A stretch of 64,000 nt of DNA. Origin: Prunus persica. Taxonomy: Eukaryota; Streptophyta; Magnoliopsida; Rosales; Rosaceae. This document shows, one piece after another, positions 11,194 to 21,800 of this stretch. A program made the position numbers and the translations under genes. The notes under the pieces were generated by a model. That model was not told the origin of the DNA. It did no database searches and saw only the letters and a program-made list of their open reading frames with translations. The DNA is taken from NCBI RefSeq assembly GCF_000346465.2, contig NC_034016.1, positions 3,709,471-3,773,470 on the forward strand, written 5' to 3'. Within the stretch, counting starts at the first letter, position 1. Every line of letters starts with the position of its first letter.

Positions 11194-12326
11194 ACGAAAC
11201 CTAATAATATGATTATGAGAGAGTACTATTGCTCATGATGACATGACTTGAAAGGAAGGGATGGAGAGCATCCATCATTCCATTCTTTATTTTTTTTAAT
11301 TCGGTGACTATTCCACCAAACATGCTTTTTTTATATCCTAAGAAGGTTTGAGCAAACGCATCGTTTCATTTTAAATGAAACTTATATACTAAGACGACAT
11401 CGTTTTAAAGAGAAACCTAAAATAAACAGCACACATCTTCTTCCTAGTGCATCTTCATCCTAGCGCATCTTCTTCCTCGCGCATCCTCTTCCTTGCACAT
11501 CTTCTTCCTTGCGTAGCGTCTATGTGCTAGAAAAAAAAGTATGCAATTCTAACTAAACGTACATCTAAAGGAGTTTTGTCATAATAGATGCGATTTTTCA
11601 CTACCAAAACAGGAAAGCCTCTTTGAGGCATTTAATCGAACAAATGGTGAGCACCATCAAAGGGGCAAATTCCGGCCTCTCCAGGTGATTTTTCAGGAAG
11701 GGGAGGTGCACTGCACCTCCTTGCGCCTTAATAGATCCACCATTGCTTGTAGGGGCCCACCATGCACTGTATTTCAATTATCTGAATCATCTAATTTTTG
11801 GATATTTCTTCAAAGATCATCTTTGCAAAAAATCACTTGAATTCGAAACCATTTGACCACTCAAGTAGATGGTTGTTATTAAAGTGTTTTCTTAAGGCAC
11901 CATATTCGTCTATTTTCTTTGTTTCAACTAGATGCCTTAATGATTTTCAATTTGCCTTTAATTAATTAATTAATTTAATTTTTTTGCAACAATCATCTTC
12001 GAATGTAAACTTGAAAAATAGACCCTAAGTCCCTCAAATAAAATTATTTCAGTCGTTTTGCTTTCTTTTGTTATTTTTTCCTCTTCTTTTTTCTGCCAAA
12101 GTTAGGAAGACATATGGGGTTTTTTTCACAAACACATACATACTACCAAAGGTACTATGAGTATTTGAACTTGAGGCCAATGGTTTGCAAGTCAAAGTCT
12201 TTTTCCACTACGCTAGACCTCAGTTGTGCTTTCCTTTGTTACTTGAGTAGCCTCTTTATAAGTGCTAACATTTGCGGCCATATTTTTCGGGGAACGGTGT
12301 TTCTTTGCACCCCCAGACCTACAAAT
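11194..12326. other. Intergenic, nothing recognised
   Basis: AT-rich sequence with no supportable gene. A short run of repeated 'CGCATCTTCTTCC'-like phrases lies near 11430-11520. Confidence 0.5.
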
Positions 12327-12823
12327 GCTAGCAACCCTCTCTCTAAACTTCTCTTTTCGACCTTCTCTCTTTTTCTAAGGACAAGAGTAACTTTACTTAC
12401 ACTTAAAAAAATGTCATTAATACTTGAGACAAACTAGTTTTTGTTTTCCTATTTTACCCTTATTAAGTGTATTGACTTTTATATTTCTTTCAATTTATCC
12501 AGGGATGTTCATACATGTTTGTTTCCATGTGAATTTGAATTTTTCACCACACGCGTGGTTCTTCATAAATATATAATATATCACTTTTAAATTAATTTTT
12601 TAACACGATAGTAAGAAAATTGAAAAAAAATTAAAGGATAAATTGAAGGAAACAAGTCAATATATTTAAGGGGGCCTATATTTAATAAGGGTAAGCTTGG
12701 AAAATAAAAGTTAGCATGTCTCAAGTATTAATGACATTGTTTTAAGTGTAAAGAAAATGACACATGTCATTAGAAAAAGGGAGAAGGTCCAAAAGAGAAA
12801 GTTAGAGAGAATGTTATTAGCAT
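12327..12823. mobile_element. MITE with about 200-bp inverted repeats
   Basis: The left arm (AATGCTAGCAACCCTCTCTC ... CAATTTATCC, 12327-12502) matches the inverse of the right arm (12630-12823) along most of its length. Shared blocks include GTCATTAATACTTGAGACA and GACCTTCTC. The element has no coding capacity, and a clear target duplication was not found, so the superfamily is undetermined. Confidence 0.7.
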
Positions 12824-13045
12824 TCCCCTTGCAAGTGAATGATCCTTTGAACTTTTAGTGCACACTAACTAATAACGAGGATTAAGATAAGACAAGGATG
12901 AGGCATGCCATTAATTTCACGTCATTCGTTTTGAAAACAGCTTTTGTTCTCTCCGTAACGGTGGAAATTTGTCTCATTATTAAATTTGTAACCCATATAT
13001 TTCTCAAAAAAAATTAGTAACCCATAAAGTGGGCCTTAAAGACAT

Positions 13046-13530
13046 CAGGTCTCATTTGGTTCATGGAATGAATTCGAGGGGAAATCATTTCCCATGTCAT
13101 TTTCCAATGGATGAGAAATGAAAGATTCTTTTCCCACGTTTGGTAATGCTGGGAAAGTAACCTGGAAATATCACTTTATTTCGTTTCCCATATTTGTTTT
13201 GAGTAGGAATGGAAAACAAAGTTTGTATAAATTTTCAATTATACCCATATTAAATCAAATAAAAAAAGAATACATTTAATGATATATTGTAATTCTAAAT
13301 TGTTAATGGGGACAAAATAGTCATGAAAATATTTATTTAATATTGGCTCATTTTTTTAAAATTTCCCATGAGGAGGGAAAACAAAACCCAAGTTGAGAGA
13401 ATGACTTCACTTTTCCCCCTACTTTCCCATGAGCCAGACAACGATTTCTCATGCTTGGACTTACCAAACATGGGAAAGCAATTGATTTTTCATTCCTATA
13501 TCTCTTTTCCCATGAACCAAACGGAACCTG
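13046..13530. mobile_element. MITE, probably hAT-type
   Basis: The inverted ends start CAGGT and share TTTGGTTCATGG. The interior keeps further inverted similarity, such as TTTCCCATG blocks. The flanking octamers AAAGACAT (13038-13045) and AAAGATTT (13531-13538) agree at 6 of 8 positions, consistent with an aged 8-bp duplication. It is about 485 bp and non-coding. Confidence 0.65.
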
Positions 13531-13701
13531 AAAGATTTAATAATTGATGGAGAATTGAAAACCTATATAAATTTCGAAGATATTTCATATTATCCACATT
13601 TATGGTTTCAATATGATACCCACTTTTACGAATATCATTAGAGCTGAACATCTTTGTTTTGAATCTGCTGGAATAAATATCATCATCAATTTGGAACTTT
13701 G

Positions 13702-13785
13702 TGTTGGCGAGTCCTTATTTCATTAGAATTTTGGTTACTTACTAATTATATTTTGTCCTATTGTAATAGAGATTATTTTATTTAG
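13702..13785 (+). repeat. Partial copia LTR
   Basis: It begins TGTTGGCGAGTCCTTA and follows the same LTR family seen complete at 44943 and 46704, then stops abruptly at about 13785. A small stem-loop (GGGTTGA/TCAACCC) follows at 13793-13815. Confidence 0.6.
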
Positions 13786-13859
13786 TGTTATGGGGGTTGA
13801 TGATTTTTTCAACCCTCATAGAGGTAACACCACCGACTCATTCTCTCATTCTCCACCAA

Positions 13860-14310
13860 CCATCGTTGAGTTGAGTGCCCAGATGGCTCCGCTCCTACAG
13901 ATGCAGACTTTTACCCCGAATCTAATCCAGAATCAGGATCCTCTTTTGACGACCCCGACCCCGACTCCGACTATGACGACAACGACCCCGACCCCGACTC
14001 CGAAGACGACCTCGACCCCGACCCCGACTCCGAAGACGACCTCGACCCCGACCCCGACCCCAACTTCGAAGACGACCTCGACCCCCACTCCGATGATGAC
14101 CCCAACCCCGAATTTGGCTCTGATTCAGACCCTAATCCCGATTTCAACTCTGACTCCAGCCTCGACTCAGGTTCATATTCCGATCCCAATTCATACTCAA
14201 CTGTATCCTATGCATCTTCCGCTGCACAGATTATGACTTCTCGACTAACGACCCCAACACATGGACCAGATTGCGCATTTTGTGAAATCCGAGGATCAAT
14301 TGGCTGATAT
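13860..14310 (+). repeat. GC-rich acidic-coding tandem repeat between copia relics
   Basis: About three copies of a 30-36 bp unit (with GACCCCGACTCCGAAGACGA) lie at 13980-14080, in a locally GC-rich island. Of the frames, the one reading Asp/Pro/Ser-rich protein (repeats of DPDPDSEDDL) is open from about 13862 to 14305. The overlapping Thr/Pro frame, with an ATG at 13790, is open too. I cannot name a protein. It may be captured host coding sequence or simple repeat expansion. Confidence 0.5.
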
Positions 14311-14392
14311 TTTGACAAATGCGATTTTCAGTAAAGCATTCCACAATTCACTAGATCAGTTGGGCATTGGCGACATCTATGCACCAACGTGA
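14261..14392 (+). pseudogene. C-terminal end of a copia polyprotein
   Basis: A 43-residue frame starting MDQIAHFVKSEDQLADILT and ending LGIGDIYAPT-stop is the standard C-terminus of the copia RNase H region. It is followed by the polypurine tract GAGGGGGAG (14391-14399) and an LTR start TGTTGGCG at 14400. The rest of gag-pol is missing; the acidic repeat sits where it should be. Confidence 0.8.
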
Positions 14393-14399
14393 GGGGGAG

Positions 14400-14600
14400 T
14401 GTTGGCGTGACTTGTGGATATTGACTTACTTTCCTTACACACCAAGAATTCCTATTATAATTGTAATTGATTTACTTTAATTCCTGATTTCCTACTGCAA
14501 ATAGATTTAGGAATTTATTATTTACTTCCCATTCAGGTTTCGTTGTATTATAAATATGACCTCCTACAAGGAGAAGAATACACAAAACATTCCCACAAAC
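14400..14600 (+). repeat. 3' LTR of the degenerate copia element
   Basis: The sequence starts TGTTGGCGTGACTT right after the polypurine tract. It contains a TATA-like ATTATAAATATGACCTCC followed by 'AAGGAGAAGAATACA', as in the related LTRs near 45100 and 46840. The 3' border is not sharply defined. Confidence 0.6.
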
Positions 14601-15762
14601 AAATATTGTCTCATAGTTTTAATATTTTAGCACTTTGTTCCTCTGGGTAACTTGATAATAGCTTTTGCTAATTTTAAATTCGATAAATATTTTTATATCT
14701 CGAAGTATTGTCGAAGTTGTTCCACTGTATATATACTAGGCATACATCTCCATCATCACTTTTAGAACCAATTTTGAATTTCCGTCACCTTTTCATATAA
14801 AAGTAAATCAATTAAGTCCAAATAAAAATAAACTTAAGAATCTTCTTGCTCTCAACCAAGTTTACATGGTGTAAAGAATTGATGATATTCTGGCCCTCAT
14901 TTCATGTGTTCTGTTCTCCTGGACCCTATAGCCCGAGAGAGTTGTGGTACCTTTTGATTTAATCTAAGGGTTGAGAAAATAATCGTTTAATATCAATTTT
15001 CTTTATTCTTTATTATATAATATATTAATTTAACTAAACAAAAATTGAAAAAAAAAGAAAAGAAAATCACTGAAACTATAAAACACGTTCTCGTGTGTTC
15101 TTCCTCCTGTTACCACCACCACAGCACCTCCAACTCCAGCGTCGGAGACGAAAATCCAGAGCTGCCCATCCCCTCACATAATTAATGAAGGTCTGCCAAA
15201 TAAAAATCAGATTATGTAATTGCAGGATTTCCCACCCGAGACTGATTCTTGTTCACATGTTATATATGGAAAACAACATAGTTTCAAGAGCCTAAAAAAT
15301 ATATGAAAAACTATTGTAAAACCCAAAAAATTAAGAGAGTAAACATTTTTTTTAATTGACTGTGTGGGTGGCTCAAGGGAAAGCAACTCTGCAGATTATT
15401 TCTTTAAATTAAGTAAAAGATCCTAAAATTAAAAAATAAATTGAAACTTTCCCATATCTAGTTTCAATTTCCCGGATGAGAAAATATGTGCATAGAGCAC
15501 ATATAAATAACACGGTTTGCACCCGATCCAAGTTTATCCAACTGTCCCTGACTTCTCTTTTAAGATTTTAGCAAATAGGTAGTTTCAATTCAGGAATCAA
15601 ACTTAGGCTTAGAAGAAGCATTAAACATGTGCTTCCAAAAAAATAAAAAAATCAAACTGGGGCTTCAAAATAAAAAGAATCAAACAAGGGCCGCGGGTGT
15701 AAAATAACTTTTACTGTGTCCAAACAAGTTTATTAGGATTTATACACGGATAAATAGAAGAG
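14600..15762. other. Intergenic, nothing recognised
   Basis: AT-rich sequence with no gene or clear repeat that I can support. Its right part is the 3' flank of the PMEI-type gene. Confidence 0.5.
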
Positions 15763-16284
15763 TCAACCAAGCAGAGCGGTGACAGCATCTCCAATACTAC
15801 TATACAACTGGACAACATGGTTTCTTGCAGATATCTCAGGAACCTTAACCCCTTGAGAACTCAGGGCAGTTTCGCAGTTGCCGGCATCGTCACCTGCGAT
15901 TTTGGCGTCGTAGTTGGCCGTCATAGGGTCCTCCTCGATCTCAGCTTTCGAGCTTTTGAACGATGCCACCACAGCTTTGTATGAAGAAGCACACTTTTTG
16001 ATAGCATCCCTTGGATCACTCTTGAGCAAATTGTTGATGAATGTTTGGCTGTCTTCTGCATTGGCTATGGCTAACCCGAGAGCCACTTGAGCAAGATCTT
16101 TGTAACTGGATGCTGATAGGGCTTGAGGATTGGAGTCCAGAATTTTCAGGCATTCTGCGTTGTTTATGGTGTTTTTGCAAACATCATCGATCAGTTGAGT
16201 CGATGCATTCGCTAACGAAGAAGAAGAGAGAAATAAAAACAAAGCAAAGAAGAATGCTAAGGCGTAAGAAAGTGGAGACTCCAT
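15763..16284 (-). CDS. Invertase / pectin-methylesterase inhibitor family protein (PMEI domain)
   Basis: A single-exon gene of 173 residues. The first ATG is at 16284; an upstream in-frame TTG at 16305 is not a start. The N-terminus is a signal peptide: a hydrophobic ALAFFFALFLFLSSSS core ending near ASTQ. The mature part is a PMEI four-helix bundle. Cys of VCKNTINNAEC (about residues 36 and 45) form the first expected disulfide, and Cys of KKCASS and GNCETAL form the second. Length, signal peptide and Cys spacing fit the family, which inhibits cell-wall or vacuolar invertase or pectin methylesterase in the apoplast. Sequence alone does not decide which enzyme; DVCKNT resembles C/VIF-type inhibitors. 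No defect is seen. It is the only host gene between about 14.6 and 29.5 kb. Confidence 0.9.
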   Translation of the reverse strand: MESPLSYALAFFFALFLFLSSSSLANASTQLIDDVCKNTINNAECLKILDSNPQALSASSYKDLAQVALGLAIANAEDSQTFINNLLKSDPRDAIKKCASSYKAVVASFKSSKAEIEEDPMTANYDAKIAGDDAGNCETALSSQGVKVPEISARNHVVQLYSSIGDAVTALLG

Positions 16285-16322
16285 TGTATGCAAGTAGTGT
16301 TTCAAAAGTTGTTATGGTTATG

Positions 16323-16332
16323 TTATATATAG
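16323..16332 (-). promoter_or_regulatory. Putative TATA box of the PMEI-type gene
   Basis: CTATATATAA on the minus strand lies about 40 bases upstream of the ATG at 16284. With usual plant spacing the transcript would begin only some 10-20 bases before the start codon, giving a very short leader. Confidence 0.5.
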
Positions 16333-16647
16333 TAGTGAGAGTGGTTGGTGCTATTAATGAGATATTATCAGGGTTCTCATAATGTGTGCTTACCAAGAAT
16401 CCAAACATTTGGAGAATCGACCAATTTAAGTAAAATTTCAAGTCAATTCAGTGAATGCGTGCATACTCATAATAGGAAATTTTTGATATACTGAAAAAAC
16501 AAAGAGATGCCAAATCCTAATAATTGATTCAATCTAACATTGATTAATATTTGACCCCTCAAAAGAAAAACAATTGACTAATATTTGGCTTTGATGTAGG
16601 ATGAAATATGAATCAACTATGGTGTGAAAAATTATTAATTAAAATAA

Positions 16648-16997
16648 GAGATATTTAGTGATATACCCATTTCTAGCACTAATATTATAAATAAACCCTA
16701 CACAATTGAATTCCTATAAACAAACCCAAAAAAAACCCAAAAAATGATAGCTGGCCTTATTGAATTTAATATTAATTATTAAATTACTTTGATGCCCTAT
16801 TGAGTGCTTTGGGTATTTTTATGAGATTTTGGGGTTGGGCTTGTTTTAAGAAATTGATGGCAGTTTTGTAATTTATAAGAAGTTAAAAGCTTTTTTGTTA
16901 TGTTGTAAATGGGCTTTGGGTGTGTTTCTAAAGTCCATTTTATATAGGGTATTTTTATAATTTTGGCCCCCATATTGGGTATAATAGTGAATCTCCC
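16648..16997. mobile_element. 350-bp MULE-type MITE inside the 5' LTR
   Basis: The segment is absent from the 3' LTR. Its ends are inverted (GAGATATTTAGTGATATACCC against GGGAGATTCACTATTATACCC). It is flanked by an exact 9-bp duplication TTAAAATAA (16639-16647 and 16998-17006). The insertion therefore postdates the LTR element. Confidence 0.88.
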
Positions 16998-17476
16998 TTA
17001 AAATAAAGTGGCTTAAAGTTGGAAGGAAATTGTGTAAGGGAGGAAAATTCCAATTAAATGTCAATTATGGCGCTAGAAAAATAAGGAAGGCGTATCGTTG
17101 GGATTAAGGAAGTTTGAAGCAATTATAATTATGTCAAGATTTGTATTTAATTTAATGTTTAATTTTATATTTTTAAGAATAAGTTATCTATTAGGATATT
17201 ATTTTCCTAATATGACTAGGATTTTTATTATTTTCTTGTTAGCTAAGTTAGGAATATTCTAGAACCTAGGGTTTCTTACGATATTAGGGTTTCTTTGTTT
17301 TCTATTTATTTTTAATCAATATATTTGAGGTTTACTCAATTTCTCTGATGGATTCCAGTTTGTTGGGGAATTCCGACATTGTTACTTGTAGGGTTATTAT
17401 TCGATCTCCCTATTCCTTATATCTCGCTGCATTAGTTGGTATCAGAGCTAGGTTTTGCTTGACTCGAGGTCCACCA

Positions 17477-18278
17477 ATGGCTTGTCCAGACGAAGAAGAT
17501 AGGACCTGTGCAGACGAGGAACCAATCACTTTTAGAGAATTTGATGTCGCAGTTGTTTCATACTTCATGGGGAGTGACTGCATCGATGGCTTTCTCCAAT
17601 GGATTGTAGACGTAGAGGAAATATTTGATTCAATAGCAATCCCAGAGGAGAAGATGGTGAAAATGTTGCGTCCCATTTAGAAGATGATGTCGCTTCTTGG
17701 TGAGATCAATTGTGACATTCTAGGAAGCAATAAGGTCAAAATGCTATCAGTTCTTGGCATTGGATGAAGAGATGCTTGTGAAAAAATTCTTTCCTTTTGA
17801 ATATGATATATATTTGTTAAGAAATGGTTACAAGATTTCTCAACCCAATATCATGGTAAGTCAATAAAAGATGGAGGAAGATCTCGAAAAGGAAGAAACT
17901 GTGATGGATGTTGAATTAATTGAAGATGTAATAATCCACAAGATGGAGGAAGAGATTCAAGAAAAGCAAGATATTGAGCCTATTGAAACTCCTATTGTTG
18001 TTGAAACATATATTTCAAAAGATGAAGAACAACGATTGGCTTGCTTTGAAATTCGAGGTATGGATAAATTTGAATTTGGGGAGGAAAATAATTCATACAA
18101 GGAGTTTGATTCTCAACTAGCATATTCTAATCTTGTTTATGGAATTAATTATATGATTATTCCATCCAAATATGAGCAAATCCATACACCACAAATTGAA
18201 GAGCTTATCTACACATCACGTTCTATGTCTACTCAGGTTCGTTTTAACGCAACTCGAGGTCAAGTTCTTTACAAGTGA
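17477..18278 (+). pseudogene. Gag-like relic of the non-autonomous LTR element
   Basis: The first part (17477-17680) reads FREFDVAVVSYFMG ... DGFLQWIVDVEEIFD, matching the FxG...FLDWI..VE..F pattern of gypsy gag. It stops at 17680 and continues in broken frames. A second open stretch (17871-18278) is Glu-rich, ending in QVRFNATRGQVLYK just before the 3' LTR, and is unrecognised. No protease, RT or integrase is present, so the element needs helpers. Confidence 0.6.
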
Positions 18279-18810
18279 AGGGGAAAGATGTAGAACGAAA
18301 TATGGGTCAATTATGGTGTGAAAAATTAATTAAAATAAAGTAGCTCAAAGTTAGAAGAAAATCATGTAAGAGAGGAAAATTCCAATTAAATGTCAATTAT
18401 GGCGCTAGGAAAAGAAGGAAGGCGTATTGTTGGGATTTTCATATCGATTAAGGAAGTTTGAAGCAATTAAGATTATGCCAAAATTTGTATTTAATTTAAT
18501 GTTTAATTTTATATTTTAAAGAATAAGTTATCTATTAGGATATTATTTTCCTAATATGATTTTACCTAGGATTTTTATTATTTTCTTGTTAGCTAAGTTC
18601 AGGAATATTTTAGAACCTAGGGTTTCCTACTATATTAGGGTTTCTTTGTTTTCTATTACAGTTTATTCATCTTATTTTCAATCCATATATTTGAGGTTAA
18701 CTCAATTTCTCTGATGGATTCCAGTTTATTGGTGGATTCCGACATTGCTACTTGTAAGGTTATCGTTCTATCTCCCCATCCCTTATATCTCGTTGCATCA
18801 TGCATGCTAG

Positions 18811-21800
18811 TGTAAAAATAATATCTCGTATATTTGTTATGTATTTGCAATACAGAAGAAGACCAATATATATAGCCAATAAGACTACCTAAGGAAGGTA
18901 ATTTAAATCCTAAGTTAAAGGCACTAATTTGTACAAGCCTTAACAGAGAAGTTGACTATTCCTATACAAGGTAACAAATAATGTACAATATATTTTGTAA
19001 TCTTTCCATATCTTCAATATTCCCCCTCAAGCTGGAGTATGGAGATCAAGAATACCCAGCTTGTTTTTGAGTCGTTGGAATTGATCTTTACCTAAAGACT
19101 TGGTAAAGACATCTGCGAGTTGCTCCGTTGAAGGAATATAGGCAGTACGTAAAGAACCATTTTGAATCTTCTCTCGAACAACATGACAATCGATCTCAAT
19201 ATGCTTGGTGCGCTCGTGATATACTGGATTAGCTGCTATGTATAAAGCAGCTTGGTTGTCACAATAAAGTAAGCTTGGTGTGGTGTGTGACATACCAAGA
19301 TCATAAAGTAAATATCGTAACCATTGGAGTTCACAAGTTGCCATAGCCATCGCTCTATATTCTGCTTCGGCTGATGAGCGTGATACAATATCTTGCTTCT
19401 TTGTTTTCCATGAGATAGGACTTTCTCCAAGAAGTACAAAGTAACCTGTAGTCGACCTCCTTGTCATTGGACAGCTAGCCCAATTAGAATCACAGTAGGC
19501 TCTCAATTGAAAATTATTAGAAGATGATAACAGAATCCCTTGGCCTGGAGTCCCTTTCAAATAATGTAATAATCGATCTGCAGCATCTGTATGAGTTGTA
19601 CGGGGGCTTTGCATGAATTGGCTCAAAATATGAACTGTATGAACAATGTCTGGCCTGGTGATGGTGAGATATATCAAGCGACCCACCAATCTTCTATAGG
19701 TTTCTGGATTATGTAATAGTTCTCCATCTTCATTGTTTAACTTGAGATTTTGTTCCATGGGGAAGAAAGTAGGACGTGCACCAATAAGACCTGAGTCTTT
19801 CAAAATGTCAAGTGCATACTTCCGTTGGCTCAAATACAATCCTTTTGGAGAACGAGACACTTCTATCCCAAGGAAGTATTTTAAATCACCAAGGTCTTTT
19901 AAATGAAAATGTTGGTGCAACAAATTCTTGATAATTGATATAGTAGCAGTATCGGTACCTGTAATAATAATATCATCGACATATACAAGTAAGAAAATTG
20001 ATGACTTACCTTTGTGACGATAGAAAAGGGAGTAATCTGCTTTAGATTGAGAAAATCCCGCATCAAGTAATGCTTTGGAAAATTTTGCAAACCAACACCG
20101 AGAAGCTTGCTTTAATCCATAAAGTGATTTGTTAAGACGGCACACCATATTTCCCCCTTTGCCGTGAGAACCTGGAGGGAGCTGCATGTAAACCTCTTCA
20201 TGTAAATCACCATGAAGAAAGGCATTGTTGACATCTAATTGTTGAAGACACCAACCCTTGGCAGCGGCCAAAGATAATAAAACACGAACAGTGGTAAGCT
20301 TGGCAACAGGAGAAAAAGTTTCATGATAATCAATCCCTTCCATTTGCGTATATCCCTTGGCAACGAGGTGAGCTTTGTATCGTTCAATAGTGCCACTAGA
20401 ATGCCGTTTTATTTTATAGACCCACTTGCAGCCAATGGCTTTTTTATGAGCAGGCAAGGCCATGAGGGTCCATGTATGATTAGCTTCCAAGGCAGCAAGT
20501 TCACTTTGCATAGCTTTACGCCATTCAGGATATTTAGTGGCTTCATCAAAAGTGTTAGGCTCAACAATGGTAGTAATAGAAGCAAGAAAACTTTGATGTT
20601 TAATTGAGAATTTGTCATAAGATAAATAATGGGATAAAGGGTACCTGGTGCCATGTTGAACCAGAGTTGAAGAAGGAAGATCAACTTGAGATTGGTAGCA
20701 GTGGTAGTCACTAAGGTAACCTGGTGGCTTTCAATGGCGAGGAGGAAGGGGAGTAGAGTCAGACGGTGTTGGGATAGATGGAGGAGAGGAGGACGGAATA
20801 GGAGGGAGAGAAGAAGTATGTGATATTGGGGAGGAATGGTTGGTAATTGGAGACGGAGAAGGTGTGGTCTCTGTAATGGGGTTAAGGGGTGGTGTAGGTG
20901 CGGAAGTAGTAGCATGGTCAGATGGCTCAAATCCTGGTATAGGAAGAGGTAAGACGCTAGGCATGGTATTTGTGTGGGATAAATTGTAAGGAAATACAGT
21001 TTCATAGAAAGTGACATCACGTGAAGTATAAACCTTTTTAGTGTGAAGATCATAAATTTTGTAAGCCTTTTGAGAAGGTGGATAACCAATAAAAATGCCT
21101 GGTGTGGCTCGTTTATCAAACTTTGAGTGAGGGGAAAGATTATGCCCATAACAAAGGCAACCAAAAATACGTAAATGTGCATAAGATGGTGACTTGCCAA
21201 AAAGAACATCATAAGGTGTTTTTCCTTGTAAAATTTTTGTGGGCAAACGATTAATTAAATATGTAGCAGTAAGAACACAATCTCCCCAAAAAGATAAAGG
21301 TAAATTCGATTGGAAACGAAGAGAACGAGCAATGTTTAAAAGATGACGATGTTTGCGCTCAACAACGCCATTTTGTTGCGGTGTTCCCACACAACTATGT
21401 TGATGAATGACACCAAGTGAAGAAAAAAAATGTTTAATGGTGTGATTAAAAAATTCAGTTCCATTATCGGTACGAACTTGGCGAATAGTGAGATTAAACT
21501 GTGTTTTAATCATAGCAAAAAAACGAGGTAGATAGGTAGTGACTTCAGATTTATGTTGCATTAAATAAAGCCAAGTACTACGAGAATAATCATCTACTAT
21601 GGTTAAAAAATATTTAGCACCAGAAAGAGCAGTAATAGAATAAGGACCCCACACATCACAATGAATCAAATCAAAGCAAGCATTCGTTGAAATAGTACTT
21701 GAGGGAAAAGAAAGTCTACAATGTTTAGCCAAAGGGCAAATGGTGCAAACATGATTATTAGGAATAGAAATTGTAGAATGAAAATTTTGTAGGTGGGGAA

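Larger units (their letters stand above)
16595..18797 (+). mobile_element. Short non-autonomous LTR retrotransposon
   Basis: The 5' LTR (16595-17431, including a 350-bp MITE) and the 3' LTR (18289-18797) are alignable end to end, both starting TGTAG and ending TTGCA or CTGCA. A primer-binding site TGGTATCAGAGC follows at 17437. A polypurine stretch GAAGGGGAAAGA precedes the 3' LTR. The interior is only about 0.86 kb. No 5-bp duplication was found: the left flank is TTTGA, and the right flank is disturbed by a copia insertion 13 bp away. Confidence 0.85.

Noticed and set aside
13971..14189. Minus-strand Ser/Gly/Glu-rich frame
   Set aside because: Antisense of the GACCCC repeat; the acidic plus-strand frame explains the bias equally well.
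15763..16305. Longer PMEI start at 16305
   Set aside because: The codon there is TTG; the first true ATG is at 16284 and lies correctly downstream of the TATA motif.
20731..20733. Programmed stop read-through in the young copia
   Set aside because: Its position between integrase and RT is not the usual gag/pol switch, and a single CpG-type change is simpler; left open in the findings.
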